A stretch of DNA of 64,000 nucleotides, taken from JANQEU01 sp965228045. Lineage in GTDB: Bacteria; Bacteroidota; Bacteroidia; Cytophagales; Cyclobacteriaceae. Under the pieces are notes generated by a model. That model saw nothing but the letters and a program-made list of their open reading frames with translations. It had not been told where the DNA came from and ran no database searches. The position numbers and the translations under genes were made by a program. The stretch is taken from contig OZ245789.1 in NCBI GenBank assembly GCA_965228045.1, positions 1,736,001 through 1,800,000 of the forward strand, given 5' to 3'. Below are positions 24,001 through 28,600 of the stretch, piece after piece. How positions within the stretch are numbered: position 1 is the stretch's first letter; the number at the start of each line of letters is the position of its first letter.

Positions 24001-25445
24001 CATGTTACACATATTTCACTAGCACCATCATTGTCAACATCAGCTACGACAGGATATTCTTCCTGGGTCCTGGAAATACAAGTTACGGTATTGATTACTG
24101 TTGGACCAGTTCCATCAATTATGTAAAGGTCACTCTCACTTCGATATACCGTCTCATAAGCACCGTCCCCATTAAAGTCAAAAAGGGTACACCCTGTGAA
24201 CCCTGATGAACCCTCTTTTACACCTAATATCCATTCCGCCGTCATGTCCGGATTAAGTGAATACAATTTCTGGTCGGATATGTAAGTGGCATTTAGATTG
24301 CCATCTCCATCTGTATCTTCAATATTGATTCGACCTGTACCCCGAGGGTGGTCATTCGTAGGGTCGTGGTAGGTTGATACCACGCCTTCATTTACATCCC
24401 AATAGAATATTGTGGTTTCATCGGAGTAGTCACTACCCAAAGCTCCTGGCATCAGGATGTCCATATCCCCATCCTTGTCAAAATCGGCAGCAGAAATACA
24501 AGTCCATTGGTCATTCCAGTTCGGATAATATTTTACGTGATACTTTTCACTCGAGGAATAACCTGATGCTGCCAGGTGGGTATTTATATCCGCCGCAATT
24601 GTTTTGGTACCAGCTGCAATATTTACAGCCCAGATGTATCGTCCGGTAACTAACTCTAGTCCCGAGCAATCTGTACAATAACTATCAGGAAGTATGTCAA
24701 TCGCCAGGGGACCATGGGCGTATGTTCTTCTCATATTACCACCTGCGCTGCTTACAATGGTAGCGCCATCGGAGATTCGGATTATTTCATCCCTGTAATA
24801 AATCTCAGCAGTGCCATCTTCATCAAAATCCGCGATTCCAATAATCCCTACATCACTGACTTTTTGTACGGGACCGCCCCAAACAGATTCCATTCTGCCT
24901 GTAGAAACATTAAACTCAAATCGTTCTATTCTGCTTCCTCTGTCCTGACTCACAATGATGGACGAGAAACCATCACCATCAAAGTCCCCTAAAGACACTG
25001 TATTTTCTGGTTGAAAGCTGAGCGCTATCGGAGCTGCGGCTCCTGAAGGATTCAATAAGTTCTGGTCATATCCGCCAAAAACACCATCCAGAATACTGAC
25101 TGTTTGAGCCTGTTTGTTTGTAACCACGACTTCAGGAGTACCATCCTGATCAATATCTCCAACAGCCGGTGTGGCATGGCTATTGGCCGATTCATCCGGA
25201 GATGCCCATTGTAAGGAAAGATTTAGAGTAGGACTTGCGGTAGGTTCTTCATTACAGGTTATTTCGTTACCTATGAAGAAGTTTTCACAGCTACCCTCAC
25301 CGGAACATGAAGTATCGAAACAGTCAATGAATCCATTGCCATCGTCATCTTCACCATTGTTACAATCTGTTTCCTGCGCATTGACCGAAAAGGCCAAAAA
25401 CACAACGAACAAAATGGCGAGATACGACTTAAAAGAGCTTTTCAT
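1..25445 (-). CDS. Giant SprB-like T9SS surface adhesin (partial, C-terminus beyond window)
   Basis: The frame is open from ATG at 25445 to the window edge, at least 8,481 codons. I read both ends and sampled the middle and found no stop. A signal peptide ending near FSVNAQ is followed by a calcium-loop segment (NGEDDDGNGFIDC), an FG-GAP/VCBS-like region (about residues 75-530), a CARDB-like domain (about 580-700), a jelly-roll/MAM-like segment (about 730-900) and a LamG/concanavalin-like domain (about 1270-1500). After that come dozens of SprB/Ig-like modules of about 110 residues, each with a paired-cysteine pattern and a 'LxxGxYTV' strand. Two arrays of near-identical double modules lie at about residues 1980-4200 and 5385-7550. 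Family knowledge: such proteins are exported by the type IX system and act in gliding or adhesion. The sorting domain is not visible. The PorP/SprF gene upstream suggests type B sorting (inference). Confidence 0.93.
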   Translation of the reverse strand, partial: MKSSFKSYLAILFVVFLAFSVNAQETDCNNGEDDDGNGFIDCFDTSCSGEGSCENFFIGNEITCNEEPTASPTLNLSLQWASPDESANSHATPAVGDIDQDGTPEVVVTNKQAQTVSILDGVFGGYDQNLLNPSGAAAPIALSFQPENTVSLGDFDGDGFSSIIVSQDRGSRIERFEFNVSTGRMESVWGGPVQKVSDVGIIGIADFDEDGTAEIYYRDEIIRISDGATIVSSAGGNMRRTYAHGPLAIDILPDSYCTDCSGLELVTGRYIWAVNIAAGTKTIAADINTHLAASGYSSSEKYHVKYYPNWNDQWTCISAADFDKDGDMDILMPGALGSDYSDETTIFYWDVNEGVVSTYHDPTNDHPRGTGRINIEDTDGDGNLNATYISDQKLYSLNPDMTAEWILGVKEGSSGFTGCTLFDFNGDGAYETVYRSESDLYIIDGTGPTVINTVTCISRTQEEYPVVADVDNDGASEICVTCYTSNSTPFNPYENTEYSQVRIYEASGGEIWQPSRTVWNQHAYFNVNIEDDMTVPKQMQDHTAVFGDEDCETGTTEDQRPLNGFLNQSTYLFSDGCPSYVSPDLSFQGVVNAERSNCPETDFEVTFTIRNDGDTDINGSLPITFYENDPRTEDGVKLNTTVALVSNLEVGESQDITATTIGPGGDFDLFIVINDNGSNTPPFDIETTGIAECEAGNNIGSISVEFTPFPLSIEEIKDNERCAGQPGTDNGSARAFFFGTVGGNTQNIWYEDFQDLSNGTTVDNGDTPWSFTGGSNPHTLAVGTYNGAKGFYSRRVGGSNESGKATFTTGAIDVSGFTDVEVSVDLISSDALETSGQWRDFQRAYIYVDGGSRQTMNNGIAEGSYFFQNATFSVPNGTSSIVIEFEIHSTAAAERQIVDNILVTGTGPDIEAEFDDDDGYTFYWYEGRINEADFNTVDYEGSVHPEMGAGWYTAIGYYPPSNCYSDTLEIEISQIEPEFQISVVETAQATSCASPNGGLQAIVYVDNGGGDIDTLTSGFDFEWVVTSEGETVISVTDELNNADGGVNYEVRVQDQVSGCIKTADLTVTSANPIVPQPDVAVTDVTDCSDLESGILSATVNGGTSGYTFLWYDGSTILPSESHTGNTYEDLEPGNYTVIARDNATQCESAPVVVEVGAPTGYPDPEITVLALNTSCENFNGSAMVDGDGEGTVSGYSFVWYFGNNQTPGNILPNSDHPSISISADGSTATGLESTIYRVVVTNDATNCSRTVTVTIEDDFTEPEFSDIEEEIETGDEINLAGSGSGGGYVTIPAAANVGGYNAITVQYWADLTADNYNGDHRIFSSGSTGENQVLLWSDNSVGLSFVVKTGSSGRGRINSTYLATGWVQVTGTWDGSTGELKLYANGVLLGTDNFVGSGALVNTGNTMKIGRDNSSSKKFQGTLDEFRIYDRVLSIEEINEKRCDELNPASETGLRIYYDFNSDNVSGTTITNLGTDGATANGTIVNSGNVSFETADITCDNAGVTDNTSCDPSNPIGSVNVGDKITPASTGSNYEFKLYNGYEVTGSAIQTNNSGNFEELDEGFYTITARSLDSDCETPPVVVNILDIPDNPIIEYTKIDDSYCGDNGGGSITVDATTSGGEPNTYTYELFDGATFDVADRIAIRSSVDPNNPDEVFSGLQEGTYRLQVTNNDILCSSYEDIIIQATDSVPVITDYFKLDNRNCDDPNGYIRVDALEAGATGDYTYFWFYGDEVDSADWIKDGGNPITAREITNLVDSTYTVVARHNDSGCQSDPLTITVQDDPINPDVTVQETQPSSGCGGDADGEATAWATTDGTDSLTSTDGYIFVWHENSDGSDTLHIGNSVTGLSSTTYYVTVYPENDGNSCSTFASVAISNVPNIPVIVDQNTSGGSVITDNTICDPAYGTPNGGIVLDIELSGDSVLDYSDYSFVWEDGGGTALESTTNGSVPSFDTANVSLTGLVAGNYSVIVTAPNGCESIEETFVVGEESTTPSANFIDESTPGSYSSANYVCDTAFTTSEDFNGAIQIDPVEGVASDYDFGWFFGQSTASADTLSTRVPGATTSTGDTLVQNLPSGTYTVTMLNTSTGCSDTLEFSVADSTGISTTDISLGNTPDVSYTILDDSLCNAGSGRITINQVNSAAVNLTDQYFIWYPGADTTGTPLSGNTNVQSNLETGQYTVIAVNDSVGCTSNLLTVFVDENPYAPTVTYISESTMGSMSSANYVCDTAFTTSEDFNGAIQIDPTAGSALNGDYVFGWYFGQSTNAADSLDQTVPGATNAGGYDTLIQNLPSGTYTVTVLSNTTGCADTLEFTVADSSGVSSTDITLGNTPDVSYTILDDSICNTGSGQITINQVNGAAVNLTDQYFIWYPGSDTTGTALSGNTNVQSNLESGQYTVLAVNDSVGCTSNLLTVFVDEIPDQPSATFISESTPGSQSSANYVCDTAFVTTTTTFTGAIQIDPTTGSALNGDYDFGWYFGQSTDAADSLDQTVPGATSAGGYDTLIQNLPSGVYTVTMLSNTTGCADTLEFTVADSSGVTSTALTINTATPNVDYEILDDSLCNADVGQITINNVNGSAVDLTNQYFLWYQGSDTTGTFLSTSTGDSTNVFSDLATGQYTVLVVSDTSGCSSTPVTFFVDESLIEPSATFISESTPGSQSSANYVCDTAFVTTTTTFTGAIQIDPTTGSALNGDYVFGWYLGQSTDAADSLDQTVPGATSAGGYDTLIQNLPSGVYTVTMLSNTTGCADTLEFTVADSSGVTSTALTINTATPNVDYEILDDSLCNADVGQITINNVNGSAVDLTNQYFLWYQGSDTTGTFLSTSTGDSTNVFSDLATGQYTVLVVSDTSGCSSTPVTFFVDESLIEPSATFISESTPGSQSSANYVCDTAFVTTTTTFTGAIQIDPTTGSALNGDYVFGWYLGQSTDAADSLDQTVPGATSAGGYDTLIQNLPSGTYTVTMLSNTTGCADTLEFTVADSSGVTSTALTINTATPNVDYEILDDSLCNADVGQITINNVNGSAVDLTNQYFLWYQGSDTTGTFLSTSTGDSTNVFSDLATGQYTVLVVSDTSGCSSTPVTFFVDESLIEPSATFISESTPGSQSSANYVCDTAFVTTSTTFTGAIQIDPTTGSALNGDYVFGWYLGQSTDAADSLDQTVPGATSAGGYDTLIQNLPSGTYTVTMLSNTTGCADTLEFTVADSSGVTSTALTINTATPNVDYEILDDSLCNADVGQITINNVNGSAVDLTNQYFLWYQGSDTTGTFLSTSTGDSTNVFSDLATGQYTVLVVSDTSGCSSTPVTFFVDESLIEPSATFISESTPGSQSSANYVCDTAFVTTSTTFTGAIQIDPTTGSALNGDYVFGWYLGQSTDAADSLDQTVPGATSAGGYDTLIQNLPSGTYTVTMLSNTTGCADTLEFTVADSSGVTSTALTINTATPNVDYEILDDSLCNADVGQITINNVNGSAVDLTNQYFLWYQGSDTTGTFLSTSTGDSTNVFSDLATGQYTVLVVSDTSGCSSTPVTFFVDESLIEPSATFISESTPGSQSSANYVCDTAFVTTTTTFTGAIQIDPTTGSALNGDYVFGWYFGQSTDAADSLDQTVPGATSAGGYDTLIQNLPSGTYTVTMLSNTTGCADTLEFTVADSSGVTSTALTINTATPNVDYEILDDSLCNADVGQITINNVNGSAVDLTNQYFLWYQGSDTTGTFLSTSTGDSTNVFSDLATGQYTVLVVSDTSGCSSTPVTFFVDESLIEPSATFISESTPGSQSSANYVCDTAFVTTSTTFTGAIQIDPTTGSALNGDYVFGWYLGQSTDAADSLDQTVPGATSAGGYDTLIQNLPSGTYTVTMLSNTTGCADTLEFTVADSSGISTTNLTINTGSPGVDYLINDVDQCNADNGSITINSVNGSTPDAAHYFLWFEGSDTTGIMLSGNSVGDSSNTFSNLGTGQYTVVAFTDTTGCSSTQVTFFVDEELVTPSATFISESTPGSQSSANYVCDTAFLTTSTTFTGAIQIDPTTGSALNGDYDFGWYFGQSTNAADSLDQTVPSATSAGGYDTLIQNLPSGTYTVTMLSNTTGCADTLEFRVADSTGVTSTSLTINTGNPGVDYEVKDDSVCNADVGQITINNVNGSAVDLTNQYFLWYQGSDTTGTFLSTSTGDSTNVFSGLATGQYTVLVVSDTSGCSSTPVTFFVDEVLDYPDATKNVANTSDNTVCDLGVATTGRYTGQIAVDPEGDPSDYTYKWFQGTDTTGAVIPTAVSGADTISDANLFYLDSIPGGTYTLFLSNISSGCERLFQFSIMDEPLTTEIPETDAAIDTTHVTVCIEDTDYPNGSITLIGSELEPSSPQGDFQINWYYGTSVDANKKITDGMNLGTEKYGSAFNQAVDLSDSTTLVNVDPGNYTVQLVDLNTGCPSPAITIEVEDQTTPVSATANIVSDQYSFNLSTPTGSAGASPTGAGYTYEWYKGANTNSSNLVQNGSGPVPTATFNTAGDTVSNLQSGVYTVKVIEDASGCFDTDTVEIVETIPNLSLTLDQTAQTQCNPANGTAFQDNLTINYSNGTPFDFTPNYTYQWYETQDTTGTRLTDSTNSSITRLESGWYSLVVTETNSGVKTSIESIEVADNVSSLAPTIEISTDAIPNACNSGGGTITADITNDMGDTWTFMWYEGTGSYDDISTPSEDSLANGEALTFDPSVTVNLSTGSNTTTLDDLITGLYTVVAISSTTGCRYQETHYLPYNGIQATTTLTIKHVEECPDDGQANVSLADNITISFNTADQTGVFEILDTIQGGTSGARAVVNDTTAGAFQASMISGTWVNDETINNLSNPGVTIINGGSGITFGSIGNGAGPNDVDNVGNYAIYLYAGDGVPADRYSPYDVVNTVGATLRFPYLYDPVNGRIYDGDSTIIDNTVPTLTEDDTAQFSFLPSGVYTAVAQELSTLSGNECWTLAATDSVYDKSFNPLIDSVSITNNTVCDVDLAASGQYTGNIYVSVAKEANDSTTEAFNFHWFEGNDASGGSPHHTEQVDATVAGPYFDRWSDAGDTLAPGEYTIVVETESSAANPAANGCTADTLTFEIQNAGEDHDLLSASITDLTNCTANEGAIAIDDDSYVTGNVADYEFVFLSTYPPTVTADTLQDFGVGTSLGSLSAGTYYVRALHSASGCLTEPLEVEIDSVTVAPIVSVTQVAMDSSCYDAGDYGLGQLRFEITNGGDSVGLDDYSWTWYRGQTTGTNLEEGNTTLDSIENASGTFSSGPFVDTVKNLDGGYYTIEVIDVNNPNNNCFVVSVYLLEEDQSVISVDSPSGDVVLSDNDNCQNSNGYIKIDSIRLDGDAIAISSRYKINWSTAALAAGTAGTQDIANDSLYGLSAGVYKVMINDTVTNCSSDSISFQIFDDTENPIIELIDIADNNFCTDGNGFIEVAIDSAGTNPATASSYEFIWFEGVNSDTSLIDNINDGESAVADASDISNVDGYTGNRIDNLPNGQYTLYAIDRTDPYNTCASVATYNIKRDTVEYTIFLADLEIKDNDNCAATFNGAVRLDAIDSAGTKIQMSSAQANNFDITWLDNSNNPLTTTTTTSNTNGVNSEDSIHSLAAGTYKIVIENTTTDMCESDTLTFTIGNDTENPIIELVDIADNNFCTDGNGFIEVAIDSAGTNPATASSYEFIWFEGVNSDTSLIDNINDGESAVADASDISNVDGYTGNRIDNLPNGQYTLYAIDRTDPYNTCASVATYNIKRDTVEYTIFLADLEIKDNDNCAATFNGAVRLDAIDSAGTKIQMSSAQANNFDITWLDNSNNPLTTTTTTSNTNGVNSEDSIHSLAAGTYKIVIENTTTDMCESDTLTFTIGNDTENPIIELVDIADNNFCSDGNGFIEVAIDSAGTNPATASSYEFIWFEGVNSDTSLIDNINDGESAVADASDISNVDGYTGNRIDNLPNGQYTLYAIDRTDPYNTCASVATYNIKRDTVEYTIFLADLEIKDNDNCAATFNGAVRLDAIDSAGTKIQMSSAQANNFDITWLDNSNNPLTTTTTTSNTNGVNSEDSIHSLTAGTYKIVIENTTTDMCESDTLTFTIGNDTENPIIELVDIADNNFCTDGNGFIEVAIDSAGTNPATASSYEFIWFEGVNSDTSLIDNINDGESAVADASDISNVDGYTGNRIDNLPNGQYTLYAIDRTDPYNTCASVATYNIKRDTVEYTIFLADLEIKDNDNCAATFNGAVRLDAIDSAGTKIQMSSAQANNFSITWLNNSNGVIGTTAQSSTNNQNAADSAHSLAAGTYKIVIENTTTDMCESDTLTFTIGNDTENPIIELVDIADNNFCTDGNGFIEVAIDSAGTNPATASSYEFIWFEGVNSDTSLIDNINDGESAVADASDISNVDGYTGNRIDNLPNGQYTLYAIDRTDPYNTCASVATYNIKRDTVEYTIFLADLEIKDNDNCAATFNGAVRLDAIDSAGTKIQMSSAQANNFDITWLDNSNNPLTTTTTTSNTNGVNSEDSIHSLAAGTYKIVIENTTTDMCESDTLTFTIGNDTENPIIELVDIADNNFCTDGNGFIEVAIDSAGTNPATASSYEFIWFEGVNSDTSLIDNINDGESAVADASDISNVDGYTGNRIDNLPNGQYTLYAIDRTDPYNTCASVATYNIKRDTVEYTIFLADLEIKDNDNCAATFNGAVRLDAIDSAGTKIQMSSAQANNFDITWLDNSNNPLTTTTTTSNTNGVNSEDSIHSLAAGTYKIVIENTTTDMCESDTLTFTIGNDTENPIIELVDIADNNFCTDGNGFIEVAIDSAGTNPATASSYEFIWFEGVNSDTSLIDNINDGESAVADASDISNVDGYTGNRIDNLPNGQYTLYAIDRTDPYNTCASVATYNIKRDTVEYTIFLADLEIKDNDNCAATFNGAVRLDAIDSAGTKIQMSSAQANNFDITWLDNSNNPLTTTTTTSNTNGVNSEDSIHSLAAGTYKIVIENTTTDMCESDTLTFTIGNDTENPIIELVDIADNNFCTDGNGFIEVAIDSAGTNPATASSYEFIWFEGVNSDTSLIDNINDGESAVADASDISNVDGYTGNRIDNLPNGQYTLYAIDRTDPYNTCASVATYNIKRDTVEYTIFLADLEIKDNDNCAATFNGAVRLDAIDSAGTKIQMSSAQANNFSITWLNNSNGVIGTTAQSSTNNQNAADSAHSLAAGTYKIVIENTTTDMCESDTLTFTIGNDTENPIIELVDIADNNFCSDGNGFIEVAIDSAGTNPATASSYEFIWFEGVNSDTSLIDNINDGESAVADASDISNVDGYTGNRIDNLPNGQYTLYAIDRTDPYNTCASVATYNIKRDTVEYTIFLADLEIKDNDNCAATFNGAVRLDAIDSAGTKIQMSSAQANNFSITWLNNSNGVIGTTAQSSTNNQNAADSAHSLAAGTYKIVIENTTTDMCESDTLTFTIGNDTENPIIELVDIADNNFCSDGNGFIEVAIDSAGTNPATASSYEFIWFEGVNSDTSLIDNINDGESAVADASDISNVDGYTGNRIDNLPNGQYTLYAIDRTDPYNTCASVATYNIKRDTITLEIRNQDILTYDMVNCSGTSTGGVRISRVFIDGVAKTLAPSDDPRYEFVWSGLPGSETGIRENINLDSIYDLNPGTYSVFLRDNTSGCVSASRSVTIEYDTTQAVIDFTVDANNMDCSVAGNNGTGQVTVDIFEDGIDVDNDNYIIEWFRGTSATGGSELFAGGNQGTANDDLGDSTQISGLSDDFYTVSVTKRDTCSTNAGCGPVIKTVEVQNEFYYPNLNVPDTQLKHDSICEGTPGGQIFIDSDDITYAGDTAVVNDFNWTYSSSTFTDVVITPNAAGDGGNGTITISDLVADTYTFELEVIGTNCTQGSFAIEILEKTVTPSVDSIAMTPNENCGGTVAIGELALVEIDGSNNLTAEYDFEWFTGNDTTNVANRVDNALGISHTDTLISDVSDGTYTVKIINSATGCRTKRSMVISNDPVYPFIELYEVNDNLICEENNGGRGSGSFAITQIIYDGTTYSVDVTADSTFIRDNFTIGYYNVDGDSVETDSETDPSATTPFTLDSLTAGDYYAHISYNDSDCHSDTIYFEIEDMELDPVLLISLVAADSSCSSSATAVGTLTATADGRDEVFNDSTYSFSWRAYDTNTSSPTGPVLSNSDTLGDLRSGTYYLEVESSVSLCVTTGTFTVPNEPVEPEILSVSTTDPTTCSPANGVITITSMSYGDTSDYSFVIYQGDPNDGGVAIDTTSNFTSGEPGQSYYIQATHNDHLCEATLWEEFFPDSISYPAISLAFNDDGELLSQNNTSCDTSFPTGKLSVLANGQTAGYDFSWDNGMTGSVIDSLAAGTYTVTVTDQATGCSISEEYTLTDDWLLPLTLSKSTAANNNCENPNGRAVVSVLNVGDNPEFRGSDYSFYWFTDSVSNPDPANNLHFFEGNDLDNVTAGTYWVYAVDNVKSCFTSNLERVVIEDEIGLIDVSVDIVSDMTICD
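2801..9290 (-). repeat. Tandem array 1: ten copies of a 678/681-bp coding repeat
   Basis: The landmark GTATCTCTCTTGATATTG recurs at 2803, 3481, 4159, 4840, 5521, 6202, 6880, 7561, 8242 and 8923, so spacing is 678 or 681 bp (226 or 227 codons, always in frame). Each unit encodes two Ig/SprB-like modules: one with NNFC...NTCAS cysteines and one with DNCAAT...DMCESD cysteines. Copies are nearly identical in DNA, apart from an exchangeable linker of about 110 bp that exists in two forms and a few shuffled point differences. The array lies wholly inside the giant minus-strand gene. The last copy diverges at about 9245. Confidence 0.95.
12840..19500 (-). repeat. Tandem array 2: eight exact-period 666-bp coding repeats plus degenerate edge copies
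   Basis: A landmark ATGAAGGTAGC recurs at 13504, 14170, 14836, 15502, 16168, 16834, 17500 and 18166, a constant 666 bp (222 codons). Two diverged, shorter copies follow at about 18814 and 19453. Each unit encodes a pair of Ig-like modules, one with a YVCDTAF...TGCADTLEF pattern and one with DDSLCNA...SGCSSTPV. Similarity is highest in the centre and decays at the edges, as expected for arrays that grow by unequal exchange in the middle. Units share no obvious sequence with array 1. Confidence 0.92.
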
Positions 25446-25479
25446 GTTGGGATTTGAGAATAATACTTTCTTGAATACT

Positions 25480-25514
25480 TAAATATAGTCACTAGTAACC
25501 TACTTAAATGCCAA
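25480..25514 (-). promoter_or_regulatory. Possible promoter of the giant adhesin
   Basis: Read on the minus strand, TTG (25514-25512) is followed after 24 bases by TATATTTA (25487-25480), one base off the Bacteroidota -7 consensus TAnnTTTG. Transcription would start about 28 bases before the ATG at 25445. The 240-bp gap to the upstream gene is AT-rich and has no convincing terminator, so read-through from upstream is also possible. Confidence 0.35.
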
Positions 25515-25685
25515 AAAATAAGGCAATTAACGAAGCTATGTCAATTTATAGTTGAAAACTATTGATAATTTTAAAAGGTACTTAAATAATAAATAATATG
25601 ATTATTCCAATACGGAATTACTGTATTTTACCTGGTAGTTGCATTTAAATTGGACAAAGTGAATATCAATTAAGAGATATTTGTG

Positions 25686-28600
25686 TTATCGGGCAAGTAA
25701 AATACTGCCTTTTCGAATATTTTCAGATTCATCACATTTTAATACATAAAAGTAAACTCCAGTGGGAACCGGAGCCCCTGAAGAGGCAGTTCCGTCCCAA
25801 ACGCAATCCGAATCGAAACTTTCTCGCTCAAAAATGATCTTACCCCTTTGATCAAAAATGTAAAGTGTACAACCTGATACGCGACTGATATTGAAAAACT
25901 CCCAGCAGTCATAACCAAGCCCATCTCCGTTAGGAGAGAAACTTTTTCTGGCAACAAGATTCTGATTTCGTACAGTTATGCGATATTCTGATAAACAACC
26001 GTTATTGTCCAGGCCTGTCAAAATCACTTCCGTTTCACTCGAACTGGGATACAATGTGACATTTGTTGCTGTGGAGTCATCAAAATCCTCAGCTGGACTC
26101 CACATAAATTCGCTTCCCTCTTCCGCCTGGAGTTCAACGTGCAGATAATCAATCGGAATAATTAACTCCTGATTATCAACCGGCGTATTCATATCCGGAG
26201 AAGTGATCAGAATGTTTTCATCCGTGAAATTCCGAATCCTGATGGTGTCGTAAATAGTGCAACCCACATCATCAACCATGGTCACATTGACATCCACGAA
26301 GTCTTCCTCGTTTGGAGTCACAAGAGAGACGAAGTTACTCGTATCCGTCGTCAGGAAATTCGTGGAGTCTTCCGTGTCCCAGTCATATGAAACCAAATCC
26401 TCCTGGACAGTAAATATGGCAGTATCTTCATAGCACTTGATCAAATCAGGAAAGTTGGCCGAAATGTTGTAATCGGGTACCGCCTGCACCCTGACATTTA
26501 ATGTCGTGGAGGCAGAACAATTTGCAACATCCACATAAGCCGTTGTTAAATTCAGAGTATAAGTATCCGGTGTGGTGAAGGTATTGGAGGCATCCTCCGT
26601 TGTGGCTGAGCCAACTGTTACATTAGATGAATTAACGAAAGACCAATTGTAAGTAAGTCCGAAATCGGTTCTTCCTGAGACCGTGTCACCATCCATGTCC
26701 AGTTGAAGGTCCACACAAATGGCTGTATCCGCAGAAATGGAGGGTTGTGGAGGTGAAACCTCCTGTATCAGGTAAGAAACGCTTGTGCTTTCACAATCAT
26801 TGGTATTATCTGTAAGCGTGACAGAATATTGCCCAGTACTTTCTGCTTCTATTGAGGTGCTTGTGGACCCGGAAATGGCAGAGCCATCCTTATTCCATTG
26901 TAAACTATAACCAGAGTAACTGGCAGTAAACAGAGTAGCACTGCCACCGATGCAATAATCATCAACATCCTCGTTTGAAACCTTTGGGAATGGAGTACTT
27001 ATAACCGTAATAATTGAGTCAACTTCGGCACTTTTACATCCACCGTTATTGAATACTTTAAGCCCATAGGTACCTGCATTCACGGCTTCAGCCGGTATGG
27101 ACGGAGACTTTTCACTACTCGAGTAGTCTCCTGGTCCTGACCAAAGGTAGTTGTCCGCTGTTACTGAAGTATTGAGGACGAGTGTATCATTGGAGCAAAC
27201 AGGATTTGCGGATAGTGTAATGTTTGGAGTAGGAGGATTGTTAGTATTAATAGTATAGGTCTGTGAGGCGGATGTTTCCGAACATTTACCATCATCGGTG
27301 GCCATGGTGACAGTCACTCCAAGAGTGGAATTATAAGTGGATATGTCCAGGATGCTGTCAGTATCAGTTGGAGCTGCACCCCCGGTAACATTCCATGTGT
27401 AGGTGACTGCCGGAGCTCTCGTGGCTTCAAGTTCGAAGGTGATCCCATTACAATATAAGTCCGAACCCGGTGTGACAGTAGGAGTGGCGCAGCTTCGATT
27501 GGTGAGCACTACGAGTGTACCCGCTGTGTTGCTTAAGCTTTTGGCTGTAGCCAAAATATCGGGTTTGGAGTCTCCGTTAATGTCGCCAATTTTGATGTTT
27601 CTTGAGTTATTGCCAGTTCCAATGTCAATACTCTTTTTACTAAATGATATCGTTCCGGACGAGCTGGTGTTCGAAAGATAGGAAATTGTAGTCTCGTCAC
27701 GATCAGATTGAGATGATACAATGTCCACATCTCCATCTCCATCGATGTCCCCGGTAGCGATCCCCCAGGGACTTATGCCAACGGTGACAGGTGTTCTGGT
27801 TCCGAATGAAATATCCTGTCCATCCTCCGAAGTTGTGTTTCTATAAATCTGGACTGTTCCCGGAGTAACGCCATCGTCACTGGTTATTGCCATATCAGTG
27901 AAACCATCTTTGTCAAAATCTCCTACTTCAGCATTTCTGAAGACTTCTCCTGGTACTGAATAAGTAATGGGTGTTTTGAAGTCGATTTTGTCTTCGACCG
28001 ATTCATTTTGAAGTACAAAGAACTCATCCTCAGCAAATGGGACAATAATAATGTCAATTAACAGATCATTATTAAAATCAGCTAATTTGATGCCCCTGGC
28101 CTGGTAACCAGAGCCGGTAGGAATTGATATTTGTTGAGGGGTGGTTTCAAAGCTGAGAGTTCCACCGGAGCTTTTGTTGAGAAAAATATCTATTGCTTCA
28201 TCCGAGTTATTCGACATTATGATATCCGGCAGACCATCATTGTCTACGTCTTCAAGTTCGAGTCTTATCGGGAAGCGGATATTGCCATCGCTGTCCCTTG
28301 CAGGTTTTAAAAAGTCCTCCGCAAAAGCCGGACTGGATCCAAAATTTATGGAACCATTAGTGCTGTTATTAAGCCAGACTTCGATTTCCTCGAATCCCGC
28401 ATCACCTTCAGACTCTACTTCAATTTCTGAAAAAACAAGATCCGGCTTGCCATCCATATTAAGGTCTTTGCAGTTCGTATGGCTGGAGGGCTGATTGCCC
28501 AGAGACGCAGCCAGAGAAAAGGAGGTGGTACTTGGGGTACTGGTATTCAGGTAAATGAGTCTTTTAGCTCGAGAAGATCCGTCCTGTTGGGCCGTCACAG

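Noticed and set aside
25605..25619. ATTCC-ATACG-type hairpin between the CHU_C gene and the giant adhesin
   Set aside because: Five-base stem in very AT-rich DNA without a T run; chance is likely.
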